The notes below the pieces were generated by a model. It ran no database searches. It was given only the letters and a program-made list of their open reading frames with translations, and was not told where the DNA came from. Shown one piece after another: positions 1 to 7,588 of a DNA stretch of 46,583 nt. Source of the DNA: an uncultured Flavobacteriales bacterium (GTDB taxonomy: Bacteria > Bacteroidota > Bacteroidia > Flavobacteriales > Crocinitomicaceae); NCBI GenBank assembly GCA_946480085.1, contig CAMLHZ010000021.1, positions 1-46,583 of the forward strand, in the 5' to 3' direction. Positions within the stretch are counted from its first letter, which is position 1. Each line of letters begins with the position of its first letter. Both the position numbers and the translations under genes were made by a program.

Positions 1-1007
1 GTTTCTCCTGTTGACCAAAGATTTCCAGTTGTCAAAGAAGAGGTAAGCGTCACCGTTTCATTCGGACACATGGAAGTTGGTCCGGAAATAGTTGGCGGAG
101 CTGATCCATTTACAATTTGCACTTGAATTTGCTGTGTAGGACTTTGATTCCCGCAAGCGTCCTGAATCGCTAGAACAACATTATATGTTCCAACTGGCGT
201 TGTACTCCAATCCACATTTATTGATCCAAATCCCTGGATGGTTGTAAACGAAGCTGTTGGTGGAAGACCCGACCAAACATAATTCGTTCCCGGATTATTT
301 GGCACCTGATACCAGGCTGCGCCGTTATATCCAACACAAAGCGAAGTAGGTCCGAAAATTGGTTCAGGTTGAGTTAATGGAACATTCAACTGAGGCGTAG
401 TCAATTTCACATTGTCCAAAAACAACAATTCATCCGCGCGATTGGTAGTTACAGAAACTATAAAGTAGAAATCGTGAACACAAGTTGGAATTGTATGAGT
501 AAATACATGGGTATGAATATCGAACTGTGCGTTTTGATCACCATTGGCAATGGTAATTGTTGGTTGAGCAACTCCGTCGTAATATGGTGTAAATGTCAAA
601 TCTTCACCAGCATCCCATCCCGTTCCAACACATGCAGGAAAACGATTTCCCCAATTGAATGTTAACGTTTTGGGAAATTGATCAGAATCAGCAAGTCCAA
701 CTGGGGCAAAACTGAATGATCTTGCAACAGAAGGTCCATTTCCCGAACCACTTCCGAAACAATTTCCTCCTCCGGTATCTCCTCCACAAACCAGTGATTT
801 TGTTCCGGTTACTTTGTTTGGAGCAAGTGTTGCTTCTGTCAATGCAATACCACTTGCACTCGCAAGTCCATACCCCCAGTTATCCAAAGGTTCTGCGCCT
901 TGAAAAGCCAATGTTATTTGTGCCCGACTATGAAGTGACAGAAAAACAGCTGCAATTATCAGCAACGTTCTGGTCAAATACTTCTTAGGAAATGAATTAA
1001 AATTCAT
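1..1007 (-). CDS. Secreted adhesin-like protein, N-terminal part (runs off left edge)
   Basis: The reading frame is open from the left window edge to an ATG at 1007; an in-frame ATG at 1013 adds only two residues. The product starts with a lysine-containing N-terminus, a hydrophobic stretch and a Ser-Arg-Ala-Gln cleavage-like site, so it is probably exported. The visible ~330 residues contain a jelly-roll-like segment rich in Gly and aromatic residues, then an Ig/PKD-like section with spaced Cys residues and phrases such as GPTSLCVGYNG and ISGPTSMCPNETVTL. Repeats of this kind are common in T9SS cargo of Flavobacteriales. The C-terminus, where a sorting domain would lie, is outside the window. 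The specific function is unknown. Confidence 0.8.
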   Translation of the reverse strand, partial: MNFNSFPKKYLTRTLLIIAAVFLSLHSRAQITLAFQGAEPLDNWGYGLASASGIALTEATLAPNKVTGTKSLVCGGDTGGGNCFGSGSGNGPSVARSFSFAPVGLADSDQFPKTLTFNWGNRFPACVGTGWDAGEDLTFTPYYDGVAQPTITIANGDQNAQFDIHTHVFTHTIPTCVHDFYFIVSVTTNRADELLFLDNVKLTTPQLNVPLTQPEPIFGPTSLCVGYNGAAWYQVPNNPGTNYVWSGLPPTASFTTIQGFGSINVDWSTTPVGTYNVVLAIQDACGNQSPTQQIQVQIVNGSAPPTISGPTSMCPNETVTLTSSLTTGNLWSTGE

Positions 1008-1212
1008 ACACATTCTTCCGTTTAACGATGTAGCGCCTATGCCATAGCTTCGGCAACGGCACAAAGGTATGGCTTATTGCCCGAACGAACTGCGAATAAA
1101 AATGAAGGAATTGTTAATTCGGATAGTATATCGATTTAGTGTGAAAACAATTTAAAATCCTGTTGGAATTCAAACACGCGCTTCGCTTTCTGGATGCAAA
1201 CTCCCTTTTCTC

Positions 1213-1734
1213 TTCCCGCAAATGCGCAAATGACAATCACTCTCGATAGGCGTCGCTTACCAGTCGACGCTCTTCTTTGGTTCTAATCACCCTTTTATAC
1301 TGGAGTTTCGGTTGTCTGAAGTTGACAAGTAATCCTACTTCTAAACCAGAAACAGATAAATAGTTAATGGTTTGTTCGTAATGCGCCCCAATAAGTTCGG
1401 ATACCGCTTTTGCTTCAAGAATCAAACAGTCATAAATGACAAAATCAGCATAATAAAAGTGCGGTAGAATTTTGCCTTTGTATTGTACCCTGAATTTTAC
1501 TTCACGTTGAAACGGAATTCCATTTTTTTCCAATTCCCACTCAAGCGCATCCTTGTAAACAATCTCAGAAAATCCTGCCCCGAGTTCCTTGTGCACTTCC
1601 ATACAACATCCGATAATGTCGTAGCATTCTTCTTTAAGTAAATAGTCGTTCATAAACTTAAGATACTGAAAAATATCTGTTTATAAATCATTGGCGGCTG
1701 GTAAGCGCCATTTTCATTTGCGCATTTGTGGGAA
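1213..1734. mobile_element. TIR-bounded element carrying a GxxExxY gene (copy 1)
   Basis: Outer 21-bp inverted repeats at 1213-1233 and 1714-1734 match at 20 of 21 positions (TTCCC[G/A]CAAATGCGCAAATGA). Each end also has an inner hairpin with the same loop: GCGTCG-CTTACCAGT-CGACGC at 1250-1270, and TGGCG-GCTGGTAAG-CGCCA at 1692-1710 on the complementary orientation. The only gene inside is the GxxExxY gene, whose last codons lie in the left inner hairpin. A second, decayed element of the same plan is at 5529-6083. No transposase is present, so if it moves it does so in trans or through the encoded nuclease-like protein, which is inference. Confidence 0.7.
1237..1653 (-). CDS. GxxExxY family protein (PD-(D/E)XK-like)
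   Basis: This is a 138-residue protein with the family signature GFSEIVY at residues 27-33, preceded by the usual CMEVHKELG. Downstream, D70 and the E80-A-K82 pair (LILEAKA) fit a PD-(D/E)XK-type nuclease core. GxxExxY proteins are short and often multicopy in Bacteroidetes and Verrucomicrobia; their biochemical role is not established. The gene fills a TIR-bounded element, and its C-terminal residues (SDAYRE) are encoded by the element's own hairpin. A TATCTTAA motif lies just upstream of the ATG, and the decayed copy at 5626 has it at the same place. The family call is secure; nuclease activity is inferred. Confidence 0.88.
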   Translation of the reverse strand: MNDYLLKEECYDIIGCCMEVHKELGAGFSEIVYKDALEWELEKNGIPFQREVKFRVQYKGKILPHFYYADFVIYDCLILEAKAVSELIGAHYEQTINYLSVSGLEVGLLVNFRQPKLQYKRVIRTKEERRLVSDAYRE

Positions 1735-1747
1735 AAGCCTAGCGGAA

Positions 1748-2287
1748 TTACTGCATGCTTTTCTTAAACCACTTCGCGTAACCTTTATCCTTTGAAACTT
1801 TTTTCACGTCTTTCGGATTAGGATACATGAATACCTGACCACAAATACGTTTTTCATCATACAGATCATAATAAACTATATCAAAAAAAGGTGTTGCCAT
1901 GTTTGAAACGGTATTGAACCCCCAGGTGTAGTTCATGGAAAAATCATTGTAATCACCATTTGTTTCACTGGCTTTCACTTTTGGCGCAGTGCCTTCATTT
2001 CTACTTTGAACAACCTCACAGATATAGTCCACAGTTACCAAAATAGAATAGTAATCGCTATTCCAGGTACAAGTAATTATCTCAGCAGATGTCACCTTCA
2101 TCAAATGAGCTGTTGGAAAAGTTTTATCTTCAGAAGAACCACAACAATCGCAGTAATCAAAGATGTAAGGATTCTCTTTCAATTCTGCAATAACAGCGTC
2201 AGCTTGCTTTTTGGTTAAATTGTCCCAGGCATCAGCAAAGGAAAACGAACTGATCAAAAGACATAAAGCGAATAAGGCGTTTTTCAT
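1748..2287 (-). CDS. Secreted hypothetical protein
   Basis: I chose the ATG at 2287 because the protein then begins MKNALFALCLLISS, a standard signal peptide ending near Phe-Ala-Asp-Ala; the longer frame would need a GTG at 2302. The mature part is about 155 residues with a Cys cluster (YCDCCGSS) near its start that could bind metal or form disulfides, followed by a mixed beta-rich region. I do not recognise a family. It stands alone and is transcribed away from the lipoprotein gene at 2435. Confidence 0.75.
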   Translation of the reverse strand: MKNALFALCLLISSFSFADAWDNLTKKQADAVIAELKENPYIFDYCDCCGSSEDKTFPTAHLMKVTSAEIITCTWNSDYYSILVTVDYICEVVQSRNEGTAPKVKASETNGDYNDFSMNYTWGFNTVSNMATPFFDIVYYDLYDEKRICGQVFMYPNPKDVKKVSKDKGYAKWFKKSMQ

Positions 2288-2434
2288 AAGTATCATTTTC
2301 ACGAAGTTAGCTATTAAGCCGAAAAGAGATTATAGCAGATTTAAATTTCTTCCTTCCCCTTTTAACTTTTGACTTTTACCTTTTGCCTTTTCACTTATTT
2401 AGATATTTCTATCTTTAAAGCCTAAACTAATACA

Positions 2435-3100
2435 ATGAAACACCTTATTATCGGATTAACCACCGCCCTAATTTTAGTAGCTTGCAATTCTGGAAACAGC
2501 TATAATGGACCAACTCAACAACCTGAACCTGAAATGATCTTCGGGAAAGAGAAAAAGAAACTTCAATATTATATCGCATTTTTGGACAGTGTAAAGTCTG
2601 TTTCGAACGATTTTATAGTCGATACAACCCTTTTTGAGGGAGGTTCGTTTTTCTATATCGACAGTTTGGGTGATGAAAACAAGACAAGTGATATCACCGA
2701 CCTGATTGACCAGGCAAGAGATGCACAGCAAGGAAAACAACTCAACTTCACTTCAATGAACGCGTTGAAAGCAGTGTTGAAAGGTCAAACAAAAATGGAA
2801 TCATATGCCGATTTCCTGAAAGAGATGGAAGCTACCCGTTACCTGGCGGTTCTTAAAAACGTAGTCATGGCGAAACCAAAAATGCAAGGGAGCTCTTCTT
2901 TTGAAGGTGGAGGCATTGTGAGTTTGGTTCAGGTGATCGATCTAAAAGCACTCAAAATCGTTAAATACGCCGTTCTTCAGGCTGAAAATTCGAACGAAGT
3001 AAATACAACGAACGGTTTGTCGGCATACCAATTGGAACAAGATCTTTGGACCAACTATGGAAGAAAAAGAAAAGAAGTTTTAACCAACCTTTTTCAATAA
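2435..3100 (+). CDS. Hypothetical lipoprotein
   Basis: This 221-residue protein starts MKHLIIGLTTALILVAC, a lipoprotein signal with lipobox LVAC and Cys17 as the lipidation site, so it is anchored in the inner or outer membrane envelope. The rest is soluble and charged, with no motif I recognise. Its stop is only 6 bp before the start of the membrane protein at 3107, so the two are probably co-transcribed and may work together. A TATCTTTA box about 20 nt upstream of the ATG resembles the Bacteroidetes -7 element. Confidence 0.78.
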   Translation: MKHLIIGLTTALILVACNSGNSYNGPTQQPEPEMIFGKEKKKLQYYIAFLDSVKSVSNDFIVDTTLFEGGSFFYIDSLGDENKTSDITDLIDQARDAQQGKQLNFTSMNALKAVLKGQTKMESYADFLKEMEATRYLAVLKNVVMAKPKMQGSSSFEGGGIVSLVQVIDLKALKIVKYAVLQAENSNEVNTTNGLSAYQLEQDLWTNYGRKRKEVLTNLFQ

Positions 3101-3106
3101 TCGGCT

Positions 3107-4156
3107 ATGCGTATCGTATTTGGTGTCTATAACATAGGCATAAAGGAGTATTCTCCTTCAGAATTGGGCATTACTGATGAGGCTGCGAAGCCATATACTT
3201 TTGCCGTTAAACAACGCATCTTTCATGTTTTCTGGATTCCTATTTTTCCTTTGTATAAAATCTATGCAATGGTTGACAGAGCCGGAACTGCTTATCACGC
3301 ACCTGCGGGAATAGAATCGATGCTCAGAAATGCCGGTCGGCACAAAACCCCATGGTACAGTTTTTCGCTTTTGATCCTTGCGGTTGTAGTGTTTTCATGG
3401 ATTGGAATTACAGACGCTTATGAGCGTCACCAAAACCAAGTGGCAATGCAGGAAACGAAAGAATCGTTTGTAGCCTACTCATCTCAGTTGACAAAAAAGA
3501 TCCAAAAAGGAGATGTGTTTGTTCTGTTCGACGCTTACGATTGGAGCTATGACGCTGAAGCTTCCTCGGGTGGAAAAAAATTCGTGCTGCTGGTAGATTC
3601 CATTGCTGGTCAAAAGTACTTTATGCATACGGCCTACTTCGAAGGTTATGATGAAGGAACTCCTCGAACCAACGAAGAGATCATTCAATATCTGGCAGCT
3701 TCAGATTCGTTATTAGGATTAAGAACCATGACAAAAAAACAACTGGAGGCTTTTCAAGGTACGGCTAAAGACAATAACGATTACTACATTTCTGGAGGCG
3801 CCAATTTGAATGGAACACGTTACGTACTTCATCACAAATTGTACATGAACCGACCAAATCTCTCCATGGAAACTTCGTCGTACTCTGCAAATGAATTGAC
3901 GTTATCGATGAGATATATTGGTCCTGTGGCCCGGATTTTAAAGTTCGAAGCTATCGAAGGTATTTCCAACGGCGCTACTTACAACAAGATCCTGGCGAAT
4001 GAAAGCAATGTTCAATTCCAAACGCAGATGAATATTGCAGGTGTTTCGGGCGATGACGATTTTAAGTTTAAACTTACCCTTGAAGACGAGGACGGAAAGA
4101 AATATAAATACATGGTTGAAAAAGTGGGTTATAATATTCATTGTACATTATTATAG
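3107..4156 (+). CDS. Membrane-anchored hypothetical protein
   Basis: The product has 349 residues. The N-terminal ~60 residues contain an aromatic/proline stretch (HVFWIPIFPLYK) often seen next to zinc-ribbon-like membrane proteins, but no Cys pairs are visible here. One clear transmembrane helix lies at about residues 83-102 (WYSFSLLILAVVVFSWIG). The C-terminal ~240 residues look extracytoplasmic and beta-rich. It follows the lipoprotein gene by 6 bp, suggesting a two-gene operon with an envelope role. No family is recognised. Confidence 0.75.
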   Translation: MRIVFGVYNIGIKEYSPSELGITDEAAKPYTFAVKQRIFHVFWIPIFPLYKIYAMVDRAGTAYHAPAGIESMLRNAGRHKTPWYSFSLLILAVVVFSWIGITDAYERHQNQVAMQETKESFVAYSSQLTKKIQKGDVFVLFDAYDWSYDAEASSGGKKFVLLVDSIAGQKYFMHTAYFEGYDEGTPRTNEEIIQYLAASDSLLGLRTMTKKQLEAFQGTAKDNNDYYISGGANLNGTRYVLHHKLYMNRPNLSMETSSYSANELTLSMRYIGPVARILKFEAIEGISNGATYNKILANESNVQFQTQMNIAGVSGDDDFKFKLTLEDEDGKKYKYMVEKVGYNIHCTLL

Positions 4157-4172
4157 AGAAAGGCCGAAAGCC

Positions 4173-4208
4173 AAAAGAGGAATGTCAAACGTTCGGCTTT
4201 CCTCTTTT
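4173..4208 (+). terminator. Candidate terminator hairpin
   Basis: The arms AAAAGAGGAA (4173-4182) and TTCCTCTTTT (4199-4208) are perfect inverted repeats with a 16-nt loop, 17 bp after the stop of the membrane protein gene. The following sequence is pyrimidine-rich. A competing small hairpin GGC-CGAAA-GCC overlaps the region, so the call is moderate. Confidence 0.45.
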
Positions 4209-4234
4209 CCTCTTTCCTCATTTCCTCTTTTTCT

Positions 4235-4242
4235 TACTTTTG
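4235..4242 (+). promoter_or_regulatory. Bacteroidetes -7 element (TACTTTTG) close to a start codon
   Basis: TACTTTTG matches TAnnTTTG exactly and ends 4 nt before the ATG at 4247. Transcription would start at or next to the start codon, giving a leaderless message. No strong -33 TTTG is visible; the nearest candidate is a TTC about 18 nt upstream. Confidence 0.5.
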
Positions 4243-4246
4243 AACT

Positions 4247-5152
4247 ATGGAATTCGGGAAGGTCGACAGAAGTTTATTGGACAGCATTCATTTTTCATTA
4301 CCTGCTGACGGCAAATACCTTGCTTTACTTCCACATCAGCAAGCTGCTCCCAAAATATACCTTGGTGCCCCAAAATGGGGAATCAAAGAGTGGGTTGGTT
4401 TGATCTATCCTGAAAAAACCAGAGAAACACAATTCCTGGATCATTACATCCAAAGCTTTAGTGGAATTGAATTAAACACGACACATTATCAGATCTACCC
4501 GGAATCAACCATTCGTAAATGGAAGGAAAAAGCAGCAGGAAAGGATTTCTTGTTTTGTCCGAAATTCCCTCAATCGATCAGTCACTACAGTGAATTAACC
4601 AGTGTGCGAGCCCATGAGATCACAGACAGATTTTTGTCATCAATCGTTCATTTCGAAGAACATTTGGGGCCGCTTTTCCTGCAGTTAAGCGATAGATATG
4701 GTCCACAAAAAAAGGCAGCATTATTTGATTACCTCGAACGACTGCCAAGAGATCTGGACATTACGCTGGAAGTGCGGCATCCGGATTGGTTTAATGAACC
4801 TCATCGTAAAGAACTGTTTGATAAACTGTTCGAATTAGGTATTGGAAGTGTAATCACCGATGTTTCCGGCAGACGCGATTGCGCACACATGGAAGTGACC
4901 TCACCTGTTACACTTATCAGATTTGTAGGAAACGGACTTCATCCAACGGATTATAAACGAATTGATGAATGGGTAAAACGCATTTCCCTTTGGATGAACA
5001 GCGGATTAAAAGCCATTCATTTTTATGTTCATCAGCCTGGAGAAATCCATACACCAGAACTTACAGAATACCTGGTTGAACAGTTAAATGAGAAATGTAA
5101 TCTGAAATTGGAAGCGCCTCATTTTATTGCACAAACCGGGACATTGTTCTGA
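4247..5152 (+). CDS. DUF72 (YecE-like) family protein
   Basis: This 301-residue protein has the DUF72 TIM-barrel-like pattern. It shows an early strand with LGAPKWG and the Tyr-Pro (IYP) segment, FSGIELNTTHYQIY, then FLFCPKFPQSISHY, LGPLFLQLSDRYGP and a late RFVGNG. These match YecE-type proteins, whose reaction is unknown. The length is normal for Bacteroidetes members. It is convergent with the small DUF6496 gene, whose stop lies 4 bp from its own. Its promoter box at 4235 suggests leaderless expression. Confidence 0.88.
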   Translation: MEFGKVDRSLLDSIHFSLPADGKYLALLPHQQAAPKIYLGAPKWGIKEWVGLIYPEKTRETQFLDHYIQSFSGIELNTTHYQIYPESTIRKWKEKAAGKDFLFCPKFPQSISHYSELTSVRAHEITDRFLSSIVHFEEHLGPLFLQLSDRYGPQKKAALFDYLERLPRDLDITLEVRHPDWFNEPHRKELFDKLFELGIGSVITDVSGRRDCAHMEVTSPVTLIRFVGNGLHPTDYKRIDEWVKRISLWMNSGLKAIHFYVHQPGEIHTPELTEYLVEQLNEKCNLKLEAPHFIAQTGTLF

Positions 5153-5156
5153 TTAT

Positions 5157-5372
5157 TCATTTCCTCCCTTTCGATTCTTTCTTATCTCCCTGGTGTCCGC
5201 CTGGTGGATGTGGAACTTGTCCTCCCTCCTTACGTGATTGCGACTGCCTGATGGCATCGGCTTGATCTTTTTCAGATACTTTTTTCTCAGGACCCGTTTT
5301 CAACGTTCCGTCTTTCATTTCGCGCATGGCTTTTTCTACCTTTTCACCATCACTCTTCCCATACTTTGCCAT
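5157..5372 (-). CDS. Small DUF6496-type protein
   Basis: I chose the ATG at 5372, giving a 71-residue protein beginning MAKYGKSDGEKVEKAMREMK, which matches the short basic proteins named DUF6496. An upstream in-frame ATG at 5417 would add a hydrophobic leader that does not fit the family. The middle is Lys/Glu/Gln-rich and the tail is Gly/Pro/His-rich and probably disordered. Such proteins resemble plasmid- or stress-associated small basic proteins, but their function is unknown. Confidence 0.72.
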   Translation of the reverse strand: MAKYGKSDGEKVEKAMREMKDGTLKTGPEKKVSEKDQADAIRQSQSRKEGGQVPHPPGGHQGDKKESKGRK

Positions 5373-5528
5373 AATCCCAATTTTAAAACAGTTCAAAAGA
5401 ATGTTCAAAAAGATCAAAGAAAATTTACATTGAGCCTTTTGAACAATTGAACTAACTGTAAGTTAGGGCTGTTTTTCGATAAAAGCTAGAAATCCAAAAG
5501 AGTTGTAAGAAAAAATTAAACGACAATA

Positions 5529-6083
5529 TTTCCGACAGATGCACAGATGGTTAGCGGCGCTTACCAGTCGCCTTTTTTTTACGTATTACTTTAATTAAAA
5601 GACGTTTTTGCTTATCTTAAATAACATGGAACACTATTTATTGGAAGAAGAAACATATCAAATTATTGGTCGCTGTATGGAAGTGCACAAGGAACTTGGC
5701 TCAGGATTTTCTGAGATTGTTTAAAAGGATGCTCTTGAGATAGAGTTCAAAAAGAATCACATTCCTTTTGCTCGAGAAGTAAGGTATCAAGTTAATTATA
5801 AAGGCATCATTTTATCTCATGAATTTATTGCTGCGTAGTATTTGATTCGATTATTTTGGAAGCAAAAGCGGTGACAGATCTATGTAATGAACATTTTGAA
5901 CAAACACTTAACTACCTGGCAGTTTCAAGAATGGAGGTCGGATTATTGATTAATTTCCGTAAACCAAAACTGCAGTACAAAAGATTAATTCTTACGGACG
6001 ATAAAATTTTATCACCTAAATAATTCTGAGTATTTCATTTACGGCGACTGGTAAGCGCCGCAAAATCTGTGCATCTGCGGGAA
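5529..6083. mobile_element. TIR-bounded GxxExxY element (copy 2, decayed)
   Basis: The outer inverted repeats at about 5529-5548 and 6065-6083 share CAGATGCACAGAT. The inner hairpins GGCG-CTTACCAGT-CGCC (5556-5572) and CGGCG-ACTGGTAAG-CGCCG (6042-6060) keep the same loop as copy 1 while the stem bases differ. The internal gene is broken. The same plan appears at 1213-1734, and a version with no gene at 35946-36066. Confidence 0.68.
5626..6023 (+). pseudogene. Decayed GxxExxY gene
   Basis: Translation from the ATG at 5626 gives a close relative of the 1237-1653 protein. A TAA stop falls exactly where the signature Tyr should be (GFSEIV then stop). A second lesion, a small deletion near 5835 where a beta strand A-D-F-V is expected, shifts the frame. 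The remainder then reads in another frame as VVFDSIILEAKAV and continues to LQYKRLIL, ending at 6023. Apart from these two lesions the similarity is continuous, so inactivation looks recent. Confidence 0.85.
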
Positions 6084-6115
6084 GTACTACCTTTTTCTAA
6101 AAGGTCCAGTCAGAG

Positions 6116-6559
6116 TTAAAGCACGTCAATCAACTTCACGTTGAAGATCAAAACCGTATTTCCGGGAATGCTGCTGTTTCCTTGAGAACCGTAGCCCAAG
6201 CTGGAAGGAATCAATAGAATACCTTCGCCGTTTTCCTTGAAATGAGGAATGCCTTCTGTCCAGCCTTTAATGACGTTTTGAAGATTGAATTCGATTCCGT
6301 TTGAACTGCTTTGGTCAAATACTTCGCCATTGTCGAAATAACCTTTGTAACTCACACGAACGTCAGAGTGGCTATTGCAAACATCACCATTTCCGGGATT
6401 GTTCGTAACGATGTATAAACCCGATTCAGTTTTAGATGCCACCAGGTTGTGATCCGAAAGATAGTTCTGAATAACCAAATCTTCTTTCTCAGCTTGTGTG
6501 AGTTTTTTACACGACGACAATCCTAGTCCGAGTGCGAAAGCAAATAGAATAAACTTCAT
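6116..6559 (-). CDS. FKBP-type peptidyl-prolyl isomerase lipoprotein
   Basis: This 147-residue protein has a lipoprotein signal with LGLSSC as lipobox. The single FKBP domain fills the C-terminal ~95 residues, with VRVSYKGYFDNGEVFDQS, VIKGWTEGIPHFKENGEG, IPSSLGYGS and a final FNVKLIDVL strand. FKBPs catalyse cis-trans isomerisation of X-Pro bonds; this one would act on envelope proteins. It has an exact Bacteroidetes promoter whose -7 box ends 4 nt before the ATG, so the message is probably leaderless. It is divergent from the gene at 6662. Confidence 0.92.
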   Translation of the reverse strand: MKFILFAFALGLGLSSCKKLTQAEKEDLVIQNYLSDHNLVASKTESGLYIVTNNPGNGDVCNSHSDVRVSYKGYFDNGEVFDQSSSNGIEFNLQNVIKGWTEGIPHFKENGEGILLIPSSLGYGSQGNSSIPGNTVLIFNVKLIDVL

Positions 6560-6563
6560 ACGG

Positions 6564-6596
6564 CAAATGTAGTATTTTTCGTCTCAGAAGTTCAAA
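6564..6596 (-). promoter_or_regulatory. Bacteroidetes promoter of the FKBP gene
   Basis: On the minus strand, TTTG (6593-6596) is followed after 21 nt by TACATTTG (6564-6571), an exact match to the TTTG / TAnnTTTG consensus. Only 4 nt separate the -7 box from the ATG, implying a leaderless transcript. Confidence 0.65.
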
Positions 6597-6634
6597 AACC
6601 GGCATGTAAGCTATTCGCGATAATCGTGAAATAC

Positions 6635-6642
6635 TATTTTTG
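6635..6642 (+). promoter_or_regulatory. -7 element (TATTTTTG) of the 6662 gene
   Basis: The sequence exactly matches TAnnTTTG and lies 19 nt before the ATG at 6662. The -33 region is weak (TTCG). Confidence 0.45.
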
Positions 6643-6661
6643 ATTCTGTAAACACAGGCTC

Positions 6662-7111
6662 ATGAAAAAACACGTACTAGTTCTACTTCTTACCCTTTTC
6701 GGATTGAACGGATTCTCCCAAGGTCAAACAATCATCAACAATCACATGACCAAGATGAGTGAGATAATAACGAAACACAAAGCCACCTTTGATGCTTATC
6801 AGGTAAAAGAGATCAATGCCATTAAATGGAACGCTTCCGATTTCGATGAATCGTTTCTTTATTTTTTCAGCCGATTTCAGCCGCACTCAGATGAGGACAA
6901 CACTCCTTTCAAACTGGAGTTAAACGAATGGACAATGGCTGTAAAGAAAGACTTGAAATCACTCACCGAAACCGACATTCAAACGTACATCACGAAGATC
7001 AAGAAAATGCAGAACGTGAATTTAACCATGTGGTACTTTGTGAACGTGTATGCGAATATGTTTTATTCTCAGAAATCGATGCAGGACAAGAAACCGATGG
7101 ATAATGACTAA
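6662..7111 (+). CDS. Secreted hypothetical protein
   Basis: The product has 149 residues with a clear signal peptide (MKKHVLVLLLTLFGLNGFSQG) typical of exported Bacteroidetes proteins. The mature part is helical and charged, with no Cys and no recognised motif. The gene stands alone behind its own -7 box and is divergent from the FKBP lipoprotein gene. Confidence 0.75.
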   Translation: MKKHVLVLLLTLFGLNGFSQGQTIINNHMTKMSEIITKHKATFDAYQVKEINAIKWNASDFDESFLYFFSRFQPHSDEDNTPFKLELNEWTMAVKKDLKSLTETDIQTYITKIKKMQNVNLTMWYFVNVYANMFYSQKSMQDKKPMDND

Positions 7112-7176
7112 TTACAAATGTTGGTAATTACAATATTCGTATTTCGCTTCACCTCGTGCGGACGTAATTGTCTGAC

Positions 7177-7578
7177 TTAAGGATTAGGAATTTTCTTGAA
7201 GAGGGCTTTGGCTTTATCAATCTGCTCGTATTCATAGCGCCAACCACTCTCCGAACTGTCATAGCCCCTTAGTAATAAACCAGCTGCTCCACCAGCTCCC
7301 GCAGCAACAAGTATATTCGTTGTGCTTAAATCATCTTTAAAAATGCAGACTAAAGCTGTTACTGCACATCCGGCTACCCCAACACCAATGCCAACATTCT
7401 TCCAAATTCTACCTTGTTCTTGGTAATGATAAGTATTCGCAATTTGAATATAATTATTGTATGTTTCAATTTTCTTGAATTCAGTTGAAAGGTCAACAGT
7501 AGTTTGTGAAAAACTGTTCGAATGAAACAGCATACAAAGCATAACATTCGATAGTAACAGATAAATAGATTTTTTCAT
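7177..7578 (-). CDS. Membrane-associated hypothetical protein
   Basis: I chose the ATG at 7578 (MKKSIYLLLSNVMLCMLF), which gives a signal peptide; the longer frame starts with GTG and overlaps the upstream gene. After the signal come a charged segment and two short hydrophobic stretches (NVGIGVGVAGCAVTALVCIF and ILVAAGAGGAAGLLL), probably a membrane hairpin, then a helical tail. It lies 10 bp behind the MORN lipoprotein gene on the same strand, so the two are likely co-transcribed. No family is recognised. Confidence 0.68.
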   Translation of the reverse strand: MKKSIYLLLSNVMLCMLFHSNSFSQTTVDLSTEFKKIETYNNYIQIANTYHYQEQGRIWKNVGIGVGVAGCAVTALVCIFKDDLSTTNILVAAGAGGAAGLLLRGYDSSESGWRYEYEQIDKAKALFKKIPNP

Positions 7579-7588
7579 AAGACTTGGA

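Noticed and set aside
4035..4403. 122-residue plus ORF overlapping two genes
   Set aside because: It runs out of frame through the end of the membrane protein gene and the start of the DUF72 gene, both well supported.
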